Source: Brachionus koreanus (Eukaryota > Rotifera > Eurotatoria > Ploima > Brachionidae). From it: DNA of 12,583 nucleotides. Shown one piece after another: positions 1 through 9,400 of the stretch (position 1 is the stretch's first letter; each line of letters begins with the position of its first letter). The notes beneath the pieces were generated by a model. It did no database searches. It saw nothing but the letters and a program-made list of their open reading frames with translations, and was not told the DNA's origin. The stretch is taken from the NCBI GenBank assembly GCA_016987375.1, contig PJRA01000485.1, positions 335,448-348,030 on the forward strand, given 5' to 3'. Both the position numbers and the translations under genes were made by a program.

Positions 1-117
1 GATAAGAAAATTCGAACTTGCCTGAGCAATATCGACCCAAAGGTTGTTCAAGATCATGCCAAGAGTTTTTTCTCTCTAGGCTCGATAACATACGTCGTCA
101 TGGAATTCAATATCTGA
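1..117 (+). pseudogene. C-terminal tail of a Tc1/mariner-like transposase (partial)
   Basis: Frame 1 is open from the window edge for 38 codons and ends at TGA 115-117. The stretch is visibly less AT-rich than the DNA after it, as coding DNA would be. The peptide contains KIRTCLSNIDPKVVQDHAKS. This resembles the tails of Tc1/mariner transposases, where a basic 'IR.CL...D...VQ..A' stretch follows the catalytic domain and a VYEGGWEA-type motif. That resemblance is my recognition of the family pattern, not a search result. The catalytic domain would lie outside the window, so whether the element is intact cannot be judged. The last exon of an unrelated host gene is the alternative. Confidence 0.4.
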
Positions 118-645
118 GGTGATATTATTTTTTCAAATTAAGAGGGTTCAGTTATAATTTAGAAAAAAAAATTTAAAGTCTTGGTTAAATAAATTTTTTT
201 TGATAAAATTTAATTTGTGCCATTTTTTTATTCTACGAATTGTGTATTAAAATAGCAATGATCAAAATAAGACAATTAAAATTAAAAAAATGGTAAAAAA
301 ACAAAATTGATTTGAATGCCTCAAAATAATATGAATCATTTTGAAATGATCAAAATAACATAACAGTAAAAAAGCAAAAAAAATTTATTATTTCTTACAC
401 ATTTTTGAAATGGATGAACTTGTCAGCAATTTAAACTCATTAGAGTTACATTCTATTAATATTTATATTTATTTGTTTAATTAAAGTTTAAGTACCATGG
501 ACAAATTGAAATAAGAATAATGGACAGTTAAATATCAATTTTACAATCAAGTAAAAAATTCAGTTTGGTTAATACAAAAAAATGATTAAGATTATTCAAT
601 TTAGATATAAGCCGAGCGATGTAAAAGCGACTAATAATCTTTCTC
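118..645. other. AT-rich stretch with no gene
   Basis: I see no coding signal on either strand; the sequence is dominated by A and T runs. A 13-base word, ATGATCAAAATAA, occurs twice (258-270 and 346-358), the second copy inside a small hairpin (ATCATTTTGAAATGAT). If the mariner-like reading of 1-117 is right, the 3' end of that transposon should lie in the first part of this stretch. I could not place its terminal repeat. Confidence 0.5.
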
Positions 646-653
646 AATAAAAC
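646..653. repeat. 8-bp target-site duplication, left copy
   Basis: AATAAAAC here is repeated exactly at 953-960, immediately outside the two ends of the MITE. Eight bases is the duplication length made by hAT-superfamily transposases. Confidence 0.75.
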
Positions 654-697
654 CAGAGTTGTTCAAAAGTCATAAAGTTAAAGTCAAGTCTTTTGAC

Positions 698-730
698 TTG
701 ACTTGACTTTTGGTATCCAAGAAAAAATCA
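698..730 (+). repeat. Left arm of perfect 33-bp inverted repeat in the hAT MITE
   Basis: This arm is the exact reverse complement of 845-877. It contains the TTGACTTGACTT repeats and the TTGGTATCCAAGAA core. The same core appears, with one change, in the partial copy at 6881-6896. Confidence 0.9.
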
Positions 731-844
731 TTTATTTCAAAATTTAGAATCAACAACGCTTTTATATAGCAATTTTAAGCTTTTAAAAATTTAGTTAAAA
801 TTTTTTTTTTTTAAATTAAATAAAATTACTTTAAAAAAAAAATC

Positions 845-877
845 TGATTTTTTCTTGGATACCAAAAGTCAAGTCAA
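845..877 (-). repeat. Right arm of perfect 33-bp inverted repeat in the hAT MITE
   Basis: This arm is the exact reverse complement of 698-730. Further out the two arms diverge, and this side carries an extra run of AAAAGACTTTAAAAATACTA, so only the core and the 18-bp termini are strongly conserved. Confidence 0.9.
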
Positions 878-952
878 AAAACTTGACTTGACTTTCAAAA
901 GACTTTAAAAATACTATTCAAAAAAAGTTTTTTTGACTTTTGCACAAGTCTG

Positions 953-960
953 AATAAAAC
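953..960. repeat. 8-bp target-site duplication, right copy
   Basis: AATAAAAC, identical to 646-653. Confidence 0.75.
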
Positions 961-1910
961 ATAAATAGCCGTTTATTAGTCGTTGTGAGACTTGGTATAG
1001 CTGTTTTTCAGGTATCTTAAACAAACACTCTTTAATATAAAAGTGAATTAGAAATGATGAAAATAAATTGGAAAACAATTTATTTAAATTAAGAACCAGT
1101 AAATTACAATCAAAGTGTGTTAAAATTTTTGTCTTAAATTCTGTGATGAAGTAAGAAATTGGAGACGATTAAAGATTTAAGTTTATTATAAACAGAAAAA
1201 TTATATTAATTATTGATTAATAGACAATTTGTTCTACTTTTTTTTTCTTTAATAAACCTATATATATATGATGCTTTAAGATTGTTTTATTTTATTTTTA
1301 AGTCATTATGAGCATTTTACACTGCTATTTTGATAATTTACCAAATAAATAAATAATGAAGACCCTAAATCAAGATCAATTAACTTAAATCTTGAAGGTT
1401 TAATTATATAAACGTGAGGGAGTTCTATGACACTTAACAGACTCTTACAGACTCGAATGTTATAAAGAAAAATCCAATTAATTTGAAAAAAAAAACGAAA
1501 TAAAAAAAAAATTTTGTTCTTGAATAGATGAAAAAATTTAAGCATGCTGACAAGATTTAGCCGGTGCATAACACCGATGAAAAATTCTCAGTAGCAAATT
1601 TTTTTTTATTAGCTGACCCATTTAAGCTAGGAGTTAAATTTTTTTTATTTGTAGCATTAAACGTAATAACCTTGACATAATGGGCTCAGAAATAACCATC
1701 TAAATAAAGAATATACGAACATTTAATAAGGGAATTCCTACTACGAAATTGCTTATTAAGCAACTTTGTTGGGTAATTAAAAATAACAGAACAGGAGATG
1801 CATATCAAAATAGAGGATAGTTTTATTAGGTTAATTTTTCTGATTTTTATGTTCTTATCGATATCAGCCAAATAAACAAGTACAAATAAAATCGGCAAAG
1901 TTTTTTATTT
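961..1910. other. AT-rich stretch with no recognised gene
   Basis: The only frames open for more than 60 codons are on the minus strand (1306-1569 and 1686-1898). Both are rich in F, I, L, K and N, as random AT-rich DNA is, and show no motif I recognise. A short hairpin (CGGTG CATAA CACCG) sits near 1562-1576. I see no RNA gene and no transposon end. Confidence 0.5.
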
Positions 1911-1933
1911 CTTCTCTCTCTCTCTCTCTCTCT
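1911..1933. repeat. (CT)n microsatellite in a pyrimidine tract
   Basis: About ten uninterrupted CT units lie inside a longer pyrimidine-rich tract on the + strand (about 1900-1947). The minus strand reads (GA)n. Such tracts can bind GAGA-type factors in some animals, but nothing here points to a promoter, so I treat it as a simple repeat. Confidence 0.9.
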
Positions 1934-3135
1934 TGTCTTTCTTCTATTTTGATTTTATTTGCTTCATATTTTCAATTAATCGAATTAGTATCTATGATTT
2001 TATTACAAGCACTAAACAACAACAAAAAAATCAGAAATCCCCAATAGTTTATTCACAATTTTAAACTGCATATTGGTGCGAATGAGCATAAACAATTTTT
2101 GTACTTTGTCCTTAAATCGGAGATAAATAGTACAAAAATTTTTTTTGTTAAATCAATAGTGAAAAAATGAATAAAAATAGAAAAGATTTTCTGACAAATG
2201 AGAAATTTTTCATTTCATTCTCTTTTTTTTCTTCTATTTATTCTAAAGACAAGAGTGAATAGGTTTCTATTGTCAAAATAAAAATCATTTTTGTTAATTT
2301 CAAAATTTGACAGTTGAGATCTTAAATTGTTTTATATTAATAGTTGCTGATTTGTTCTAGAACAATAGAGCAGTCAGTTTTTGTTTAAAAAATAGATGGT
2401 CAAAGTGGAAAAATTTTTTTTTCGGATATTAAGTGTATTTATATTAATTGATGTATGATTAAAATCTGTTATTATCAAGTGAAAAATTAGAACAGAATTA
2501 GATAGTTTTACTTTTATCTAAACAGATAGCTCATAGACGAGAGGTACAGGTTTTTGAAAATTTTTCGATCTTCCAATTTTTACAGATATGTTAGAATTGA
2601 GAGTTTTTGTAAAACTTAAAAAAGTAAGATTGAAATTTTAAAGCTAAAATTAAGAAGAAATAAAATATAGATTTGGTAATTATTGTTGTTCTATTTGTGC
2701 ACAATTTTTTCTAGTATTATTTTTAAACTAAAGCAAAAAATCGGCCTTTAATTGTTGTTAAAAAAACTGTATAAGCCTATTTAGACTTGTTGTGTGGGAT
2801 CAATAAAATAAAAGACTTTGCTTTATCGGGGCCTATATTGTAGAGAATTTTACACCAATGCATCAGTTGCACCATTAGACCTTTTTATGGACTTATAACA
2901 CTACCACAAAAACAAGTAAAATCTTGAATGGCAAATGTGAGAGGAATTGTTCATGTATAAAAAGCTATGTACTATGCCATAAATTTTATTAAATTGATCT
3001 ATTTTTAATATATTAGGTTTAATTAATAATTGTAAGAATAGTTTTATTAGAATAAAAAAATTTTAAAACATCTTACGTTAATCTACATTAAACGTCAATT
3101 ATTTAATGAATTAGTAAACAATAAAGTTAATGGAA
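1934..3135. other. AT-rich stretch with no recognised gene
   Basis: No open frame of note and no terminal repeats that I can pair. The part from about 2770 to 2960 is slightly richer in G and C and could be an old unidentified repeat, but I can match it to nothing in the window or in families I know. Confidence 0.4.
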
Positions 3136-3288
3136 CACATGTTTTAAGGATAATGATAAGACTTTGACCTTCCGGCCATTAATTAAATTAAAAAGAATAG
3201 ACTAAGCTTTATTGCATAAAAATAAATAGTCACCTAGCTCTTTTTGTTCAAAGCTCATAGCTGAAAATCTTAAAAAAAATAAATAAAA
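3136..3288 (+). repeat. Left 153-bp arm of the long-TIR element
   Basis: Begins CACATGTTTTAAGGATAATG and ends in an A-rich run. It pairs with 4883-5035. Only two mismatches are seen, both pyrimidine transitions near the outer end. Confidence 0.9.
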
Positions 3289-4109
3289 ATGTATTATTTT
3301 TGGTAAAATTCTTCATTTCAAATGTATTGAAACCTCTATTGCATACCGTTTTGTAGATTTTTAAAACCTTTATATTTTAATAAAAAAAATACTTATTTAT
3401 TTTACAGTTCTTGGTGGAAATTTTTCAGCACTATATCGATCCAAAGACAATTTTTTTGTCTCAATCTTCCATAGAAAATTTTTACATAGAAAAAATTACT
3501 TTGAAAAAATCGTTTTATTTTTTTTTAAACTTCTTTTTCATTTAACAGATTTAATTAAAAAAAAAACTATTGTTGGTTAAACTGGATTACTACCACAGTT
3601 TCCAATATATACCTGGCATGTTTTAAAAAAAGTCGCCGAGAAAACAATAGTATCAGTATTGAAGCATGGAAAATTAACATTTCAATTTTAATTTTTTAAA
3701 TGACTAAAAAATTGGCTGTTTTTATCTTAGAAAAATACTATAGAAACTCTTTTTTTTTTGTATTTTTATTAGCATTTATTTTTAAATCATTATTTGTCAA
3801 CTTTAAAATTTATTTTAATCTTTTTATGAACTTATTACAGTTGGCTGAAAGGAAGGACTAAGTTCCATTCCAAACTGCCAGGGTTTATAACCCAAACCAT
3901 ATTTTTAATACAAATAAATAATTTTGAAGCATGGCATAAAAGCTCAAGACATTCACAGCCATCCTAAGACCAACAAATTAATTAAAGAATAACATCTTAT
4001 GTTTAGAGATATGTTTAGAGCATAAAAATATTATTAATAGTTTGCAGTGTTAATTGTCAATTATTTTTTACTTTTTTACGAGCATAATTAATTAATCAAT
4101 TTCTATGGA

Positions 4110-4114
4110 CATTG
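4110..4114. repeat. 5-bp direct repeat CATTG, left of inner MITE
   Basis: CATTG is repeated at 4443-4447, directly outside the inverted termini. It is a likely target duplication. Because the terminal bases can be assigned either way, ATT (3 bp) is an alternative reading. Confidence 0.5.
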
Positions 4115-4442
4115 TGAATTTTCATACAAAATTTTCAATACAAAAATTAAAAAATTTTATAACTTTTGTTCTAAAGGACCAAATTTGTTCTGCTGTTTAA
4201 ACAAAGTGAAACAACTGTTGTTTCACCTACTGCTGAAGTCTGCAAAATCTCTGCAAAATTTCAATCAATATAAAAATATTGAAAATAAATCGCAATCAAT
4301 TTGCACAGATTTTGCAGACCTCCGCAGTGGGTGAAACAACAATTGTTTCACTTTGTTTCAACAGCAGAACAAATTTGGTCCTTTAGAACAAAAGTCTTAA
4401 AATTTTTTTATTTTTGTATTGAAAATTTTGTATGAAAATTCA
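4115..4442. mobile_element. Palindromic MITE, 328 bp, nested in the long-TIR element
   Basis: The first roughly 140 bases (4115 to about 4258) and last roughly 140 bases (about 4301-4442) are reverse complements with few differences, leaving a loop of only about 40 bases. Termini read TGAATTTTCATACAAAATTT on each end. CATTG flanks the element on both sides. Inside each arm is a smaller palindrome, GTGAAACAAC-T-GTTGTTTCAC on the left and a near copy on the right, so a transcript would fold into one long hairpin. No coding capacity. The insertion splits the outer element next to its inner 30-bp repeat, so it arrived after that element. The superfamily is unclear. Confidence 0.75.
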
Positions 4443-4447
4443 CATTG
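4443..4447. repeat. 5-bp direct repeat CATTG, right of inner MITE
   Basis: Matches 4110-4114. See the left copy for the 3-bp alternative. Confidence 0.5.
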
Positions 4448-4882
4448 CCATTTCTATGTAAAAATTTTCTATGGAAGATTACGAGAAAAAATTTGTCTTT
4501 TTTCTATTAACATTTTTTCTATGAATCGATATGTTCCCTTAATTTTATTAAGAGAAATTTTTTTTCAAGATATTGCTTTCTTAATTTTAAAATACATAAA
4601 AAAATTTAATAATTTTTCAATTTTATAAGAAGAAGAAACGTTTTTTTTTATTTGAAAGTTTTATTTTTTCTTGCCATAAAAAGTTAAAAATAATTTAAAC
4701 TTATACACTGGTCTATCCGAAACACTTTGGACAATAACACTTTTTCTATTTAAGTATAAAACATTGTAAGTCATCATCAGGTTCTAATATGGCAGATTAA
4801 TTGTTATTTGTTTGACCATTTGACAGTTCTTCATCTCGACTTCATTTAAATTGAAAAATATTTAAAAAATTAAAAAAAAAAA

Positions 4883-5035
4883 TTTTATTTATTTTTTTTA
4901 AGATTTTCAGCTATGAGCTTTGAACAAAAAGAGCTAGGTGACTATTTATTTTTATGCAATAAAGCTTAGTCTATTCTTTTTAATTTAATTAATGGCCGGA
5001 AGGTCAAAGTCTTATCATTGTCCTTAGAACATGTG
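4883..5035 (-). repeat. Right 153-bp arm of the long-TIR element
   Basis: Reverse complement of 3136-3288 with two differences. Its outer end lies about 350 bp upstream of the caspase start codon. Confidence 0.9.
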
Positions 5036-5383
5036 GTCGCTTAACAGCCATTTAGGATTCTACTCATTTTTGGTAGTTTAACTTTATTTTTTGTGATTCA
5101 AATAAAACATTATTAAAGCAATCTTTTTTTGTTTATTGATTAATTTTTTTGGAAAAAAAATAAACTTTTTGATGTAAAAAAAATAATAATAAAAAAAAAT
5201 TTAGAAGTTGAAAAAAATAAGACAAAAACATAGTCTATGTCTTGATCATAATTTATGCCAAATTATAGAAACAAATACTAAGCGCGGTTCAATTCGAAAA
5301 AATTCCAACGTCAAAACGACAAAATTTCTTGTATGCTGTAGTAAACAAAAATATATACTTGTATATATGTATGATGCTTTAAG
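5036..5383 (+). promoter_or_regulatory. Probable 5' flank and leader of the caspase gene
   Basis: This is the whole space between the long-TIR element and the start codon, so it should contain the promoter and 5' leader unless there is an upstream non-coding exon. A TATA-like run (AATATATACTTGTATATATG) lies at about 5349-5368, but it is very close to the ATG and the surrounding DNA is so AT-rich that it carries little weight. The frame feeding into the ATG is closed by TGA at 5372-5374. An open frame at 5205-5330 could in principle be spliced into the CARD exon but has no ATG. Confidence 0.3.
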
Positions 5384-6469
5384 ATGCGGCGCGAGCACAA
5401 AAAAAAACTAACCATAAATCGTCGAGTAATTGTCAATCATTTGCTGGACCTAGAGGGCATACTCGACTATCTGATATGCAAACAAATATTCACACCAGCA
5501 ATCCGCGAACGCATAATATACGACAGCCGAGTTCCAACCGACCGGGTCAGACACCTGCTCGACTATTTGATAACACGCAATGCGCTCGCCTATCAGTACT
5601 TTTTGGAATCGCTGTGCATCACGGGCAACACTCACATAGCCGACATCCTAGAGCCGGACTACTCGACCAGCGAGCAGTGTCGTCTGGTAGTCGAACGAGA
5701 AAAACTGCCCGTTCAGCCAAGCAAACAGGACTCGGACGAGCTACCCTATCCCATCATGTGCACTCAGTCACACGACATAGAAAAAAACATTACAAATTCA
5801 ATTTTAAATCGACTGCTCAAAACAAATCATGACACAATGAATCAAGGCAGTCGAAGCACCAGCTCTGGTTGCTCATCAGCTAGTCTGAGTCCCGTTCTGA
5901 ATCGGGCACGATCTAGCAGCGTGACCGCTATCAGACTCAACTCGGGCTTTTCAACTCCCATTCGACACTCGTCCAATTTAGACGAAGATTTGGCCCGGCC
6001 CGATCAAGTATCCCAAGACAGTCCGCAAGTCTACAGACCGCAAACTTATCACATTGACTGGTCCGACGTGAACAGCTTGGAACTTGACTTTACTGTTTAT
6101 AAAACTTTGCCCAATCTTAGAAAACAGTTGACTTGGGATGAGTGCTATCAGATGGAGCAGAGGCCGCGCGGCATTTGTCTTATTATTAACAACGAAAGAT
6201 TTTATGATGCCAATGGAGCTGAGATTGTGTCCATGCGTCGTTATGGCACTGACATGGATGCTTCTAGATTAAAGAATTTGTTCGAAAAGCTTAATTTTAA
6301 TGTGGAAATGTTTGTTGATTTGAAAGAGGCTGAAATGAGACAAGTTATTGGTCTATTGGTGAACAAATGCGATTCGTATGGACATTTGTTTGATGCTATT
6401 TGTTTTATTGTGTTGTCGCATGGCACTGATGGCTATGTATATGGAATTGACTATGAGAACAGGATAAAT
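5384..6469 (+). CDS. Caspase coding exon 1: CARD, linker and most of p20
   Basis: Residues 1-362. It starts with ATG in the context AAGATGC (A at -3) and ends in ...GIDYENRIN. The frame runs on six codons (VGNKTC) to TAA 6488-6490, but homology breaks off exactly at the GT at 6470, so that extension is intronic. The first half of the exon uses many C- and G-ending codons (GAC, CTC, CTG, GGC) while the last 350 bases switch to T-ending codons (TTT, GAT, ATT, TTG). The CARD assignment rests on its N-terminal position, a helix-like hydrophobic pattern and the resemblance of REHKKKL...ILDYLICKQIFTP to caspase CARDs. A DED is less likely. Confidence 0.88.
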
Positions 6470-9400
6470 GTGGGCAACAAAACATGCTAAATTTGAAATT
6501 TTATTTTTTTTTTTATTTTTTTTTTTAGATGGATAAGGACATATTGAACATGTTCGATGATGTACTTGTCGGAAAACCAAAGCTGTTTATTTTTCAGGCG
6601 TGTCGTGGAGGTGAGCTCATTTTTTTTCTTTTCCTAAATTTACACTGCTAATAAAACACCTAAACATATAGTGCATTGTAAGTTACACAAAATTCTAACA
6701 CTTATGACAAAGGAATGGTAAAAGCCAAATCCAAAAAATTAAAATTTTTTTTTTCGACAAAAAGTTTTTTAAAAACGATCACAGATGATTCACTTTCATT
6801 TTTTTTTATTTTTTGTCAATAAACCTTAGTATTGTTAGATTTTCTATATTCTTTTTAGCTTAACTATATACTTAAAGTTTTGTTCTTGGATGCCAAAACC
6901 TTTGAGTTTGTGATCATGGTAGCAAAATTGAAAGAAATATTGTAACTCAAAAGACTTTTTTTTTTTTTAAAAAATTTAACTTTATGACTTTTGAACAAAT
7001 CTGGTTGCTTCCCAACCTCCTTCATAGAACACTCTGTGCCAAGATACCCCAAAAGTCTCTATCTGCTTGTGCAAAATTTGAAGATAATTGCCTCTTGATT
7101 ACGATTTCATTTATTCAAGTAAAAATCTCAACAGATCTATGACAACTTGCTAAATCAGACCAATACAAATAGTTATAATCAGTGTGATACTTTTCGATGA
7201 ACAATACAAGTCGTTTTTCCAAGCATTTTTGATTTAAACCTTTGAATTTATAGCAGTTCATTTGGACAGGCGAAATAAAGGCTTTGACATTTTTTTCATT
7301 TTCTTTGGAAACTTTCTTTTCCAGCAAAACGAATTTCTTCTTGACATTTTTCTTTGTCATCTGTAAAATACCCAGCATTTCCTGACAGTTCATCTGAACA
7401 AAAATATTTTTCTTCATCCAAAATTACATTGCTTTGCTCTTAATAATTGTCGACTAATGGACGAATGATGAACACTGAATTTTTTGAGTTTAGTCAGTTT
7501 TTCTTTGCTCCATGATGTTGGACTGCCAGAATTTATTGGTAATTTGTAGTCTTTGGCTTTTTAGCTCTCGATTAATGTAGTTATATGCCGTCTTTCTGCA
7601 TATGCCTTCTTGAATAGAGTGATTCCCAGCATTGGCTTTTGAAATATTTGGTTTATTTTCACCCTTTTTTCAAGAGCGAGTCTTTCAGCACCAGTTAACA
7701 TTTTTTAAAAAAAAAAATTTTCATTTTAGGCTAATGTCCATGCCTCAAGAGACTGATTAATACTTCATTTATTGAAATCATTATTAAAATTTTTTTTTTT
7801 ATTTAATTGTTGATTAAATAAATTTAACCAAGTATAAATTAAAATTATCTCATTGAAAATTGAATTTTTAAACTTGTTGAAAACTTCAATATCGATCTCT
7901 TGATCACAAAGGATTTTATTAATCTTGATTAAGTTTGGGTATTCATAAGTTTTTTCTCCATTTCTTGATTTGGTCATTGGTACAAATTAGATTATTGCTG
8001 TTTCTTTATTTTAATTCAAATTCATCGAGTCATGTTTCTTAAATTTATTTTTTAAACAAAAGATGGAATTGTAACTAACATTTGTAAGAGAAAGTTAGCG
8101 CCTTTCAAAAATTATATGTTGGAACGAATGGGACCATTCATCTCTAAAGAGTTATTTCATTAAAGTTCATTAAAGCTGTTCACTTCAAGCTTAAATTTAA
8201 AAGTTTAATAATATTGAGATACAATAACTCTTGAAAAAAAGCATTCAAGTCTGGAGCAATGGTTGAAATACGGCAAGATAAACGTATTAAAAAAATTATC
8301 ATCTACTTTACTTTTATACAGTTTTTTCTTATTTTCAAAAATTATGCAAAAAGTTTTAGATCAATTAACATCATAAAAATACATCATGTTTTTTTTTAAA
8401 CTGTTTGTTGTAGAATTTAATTTAATCAAAGCTGATTCTAGATCTTTATCATTGATAGGGTTTATTGTTGTATCATCTAACATTATGTTACTTGAATTTT
8501 TAAATTAAGAATGGTAGATCATTTACGAAAGTAAAAATAAAGCAGTGGACCCAAAACTTACACCAATAGTTGGAAAGAAGGTCCAAAGTAGAATTATCAA
8601 AACCATAATCGATGAGTTTATAAAGCAATAATATTAAAATAACAGTTATTAGTACAACAAAGTAATAAAAAAGAAAAAACATCGTATTTCTTTCTCATAA
8701 GACATAGAGATTTGGATTTAAAATCCACTCTGCTTTGTACTCTTGCAAATACTGTACAATTTATTGTTTTTTTTTTAAATCAGAAAATGGTTTCGGTAAA
8801 TTTAGTACAATAGAAGAGAACAAAATGTTAAAAAATTCTTATAACTTTTCTTTCAAAAGTCAAAAGCAAGTTCTGTAAAATGCAGAGATTTTGCACATCA
8901 TTAGCAGACTTTGAATTTTGATGCAACTAAGTATGTCGCAGTTTGTTGCACTTACATAACTAATTATATGCCTTCAGGAAAAAAGTTGTTAGATTTTTTA
9001 GCATTTTTTTTTGTTCTATTTGTTTATTTTGTACCAAATTTGACAAAATGCACAGTTTTTGAAGCTCAAAAATTTGTTCACTATTTACACAACTAATTTA
9101 TCTACAATTAAAAAGAATTGAACAGTTTTTATTTGTTTTTGTATAAAGAAAAAAAGATTAATCAGATATGCAAGATTAAAATTAGATGAAAATAATTAAA
9201 ATCCGATTATTCTCTAGATTTAAATAAACTAAAATAAAATTTTTTGAAAAAATTTGCTAAATTTGTTTAATTTTTAACTTTTAACTCAAGCAGATTTTGT
9301 GTATTACTTGACCAAAAATAATTATAATAACTATGATTATATTATACTATTGTAGCTTATAGTCTCAGCTATCAAAAGAGGTGTCGATTATTATATCAAG

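Larger units (their letters stand above)
654..952. mobile_element. hAT-type MITE, 299 bp, complete
   Basis: The element starts CAGAGTTGTTCAAAAGTC and ends GACTTTTGCACAAGTCTG; these are 18-base inverted termini that match at 16 positions. An exact 8-bp direct repeat (AATAAAAC) flanks it. CAGAG-type termini plus an 8-bp duplication are the hallmark of the hAT superfamily. There is no coding capacity, so it must have been moved by a transposase encoded elsewhere. Internally there is a perfect 33-bp inverted repeat (698-730 with 845-877) around a 114-bp A/T-rich spacer. Both arms carry runs of the GACTT/AAGTC word, which could be subterminal transposase-binding repeats. A partial relative lies at 6878-7003 in caspase intron 2. 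Confidence 0.8.
3136..5035. mobile_element. Long-terminal-inverted-repeat (foldback-like) element, non-autonomous
   Basis: The first 153 bases (3136-3288) and last 153 bases (4883-5035) are reverse complements of each other with only two C/T differences, both within the first 16 bases of the arm. A further perfect 30-bp inverted pair lies inside (3463-3492 with 4451-4480), followed by imperfect pairing toward an ATCGATAT word on each side. The interior has no plausible transposase frame, so the element is non-autonomous. Outside the arms I find no convincing target duplication (left flank ...AATGGAA, right flank GTCGCTTA...), so the superfamily stays open. The near-identity of the arms implies recent mobility or gene conversion between them. 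A second MITE is inserted in its right half. Confidence 0.7.

Noticed and set aside
600..1000. TTATTAGTCG-type words in opposite orientation on either side of the hAT MITE, suggesting a larger surrounding palindrome
   Set aside because: The match is about a dozen bases with no extension, too little to claim an outer element.
4419..4628. 69-codon + frame starting in the palindromic MITE
   Set aside because: It begins with TTG rather than ATG and runs through inverted-repeat DNA. The composition is that of AT-rich noise.
5205..5330. Open frame upstream of the caspase ATG that could be spliced (GTATGC at 5331 to AAG at 5383) in phase 0 onto the CARD exon
   Set aside because: The frame begins after TAG at 5202-5204 and contains no ATG, and the 53-bp intron would lack a good pyrimidine tract. 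The ATG at 5384 is a better start.
1268..5385. ATGATGCTTTAAGAT occurs at 1268-1282 and again at the caspase start (5371-5385)
   Set aside because: A 15-base match is not surprising in 12.6 kb of such AT-rich DNA, and similarity does not extend beyond it apart from TA repeats.
5476..5832. 118-codon + strand frame with a true ATG overlapping the CARD/linker coding region
   Set aside because: It lies in the GC-richer half of a clear gene, where stops are rarer in all frames. Its Arg/His/Ser/Thr-rich product matches no family, so it is most likely a shadow.
6353..6580. Minus-strand frame across the exon 1/intron 1 boundary
   Set aside because: It is antisense to conserved p20 coding sequence and crosses the T tract of intron 1. 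It has no features of its own.
8911..9096. 61-codon hydrophobic + frame in intron 2
   Set aside because: It starts with TTG, and its F/V/L-rich stretch comes from T runs. There is no splice context or family match.
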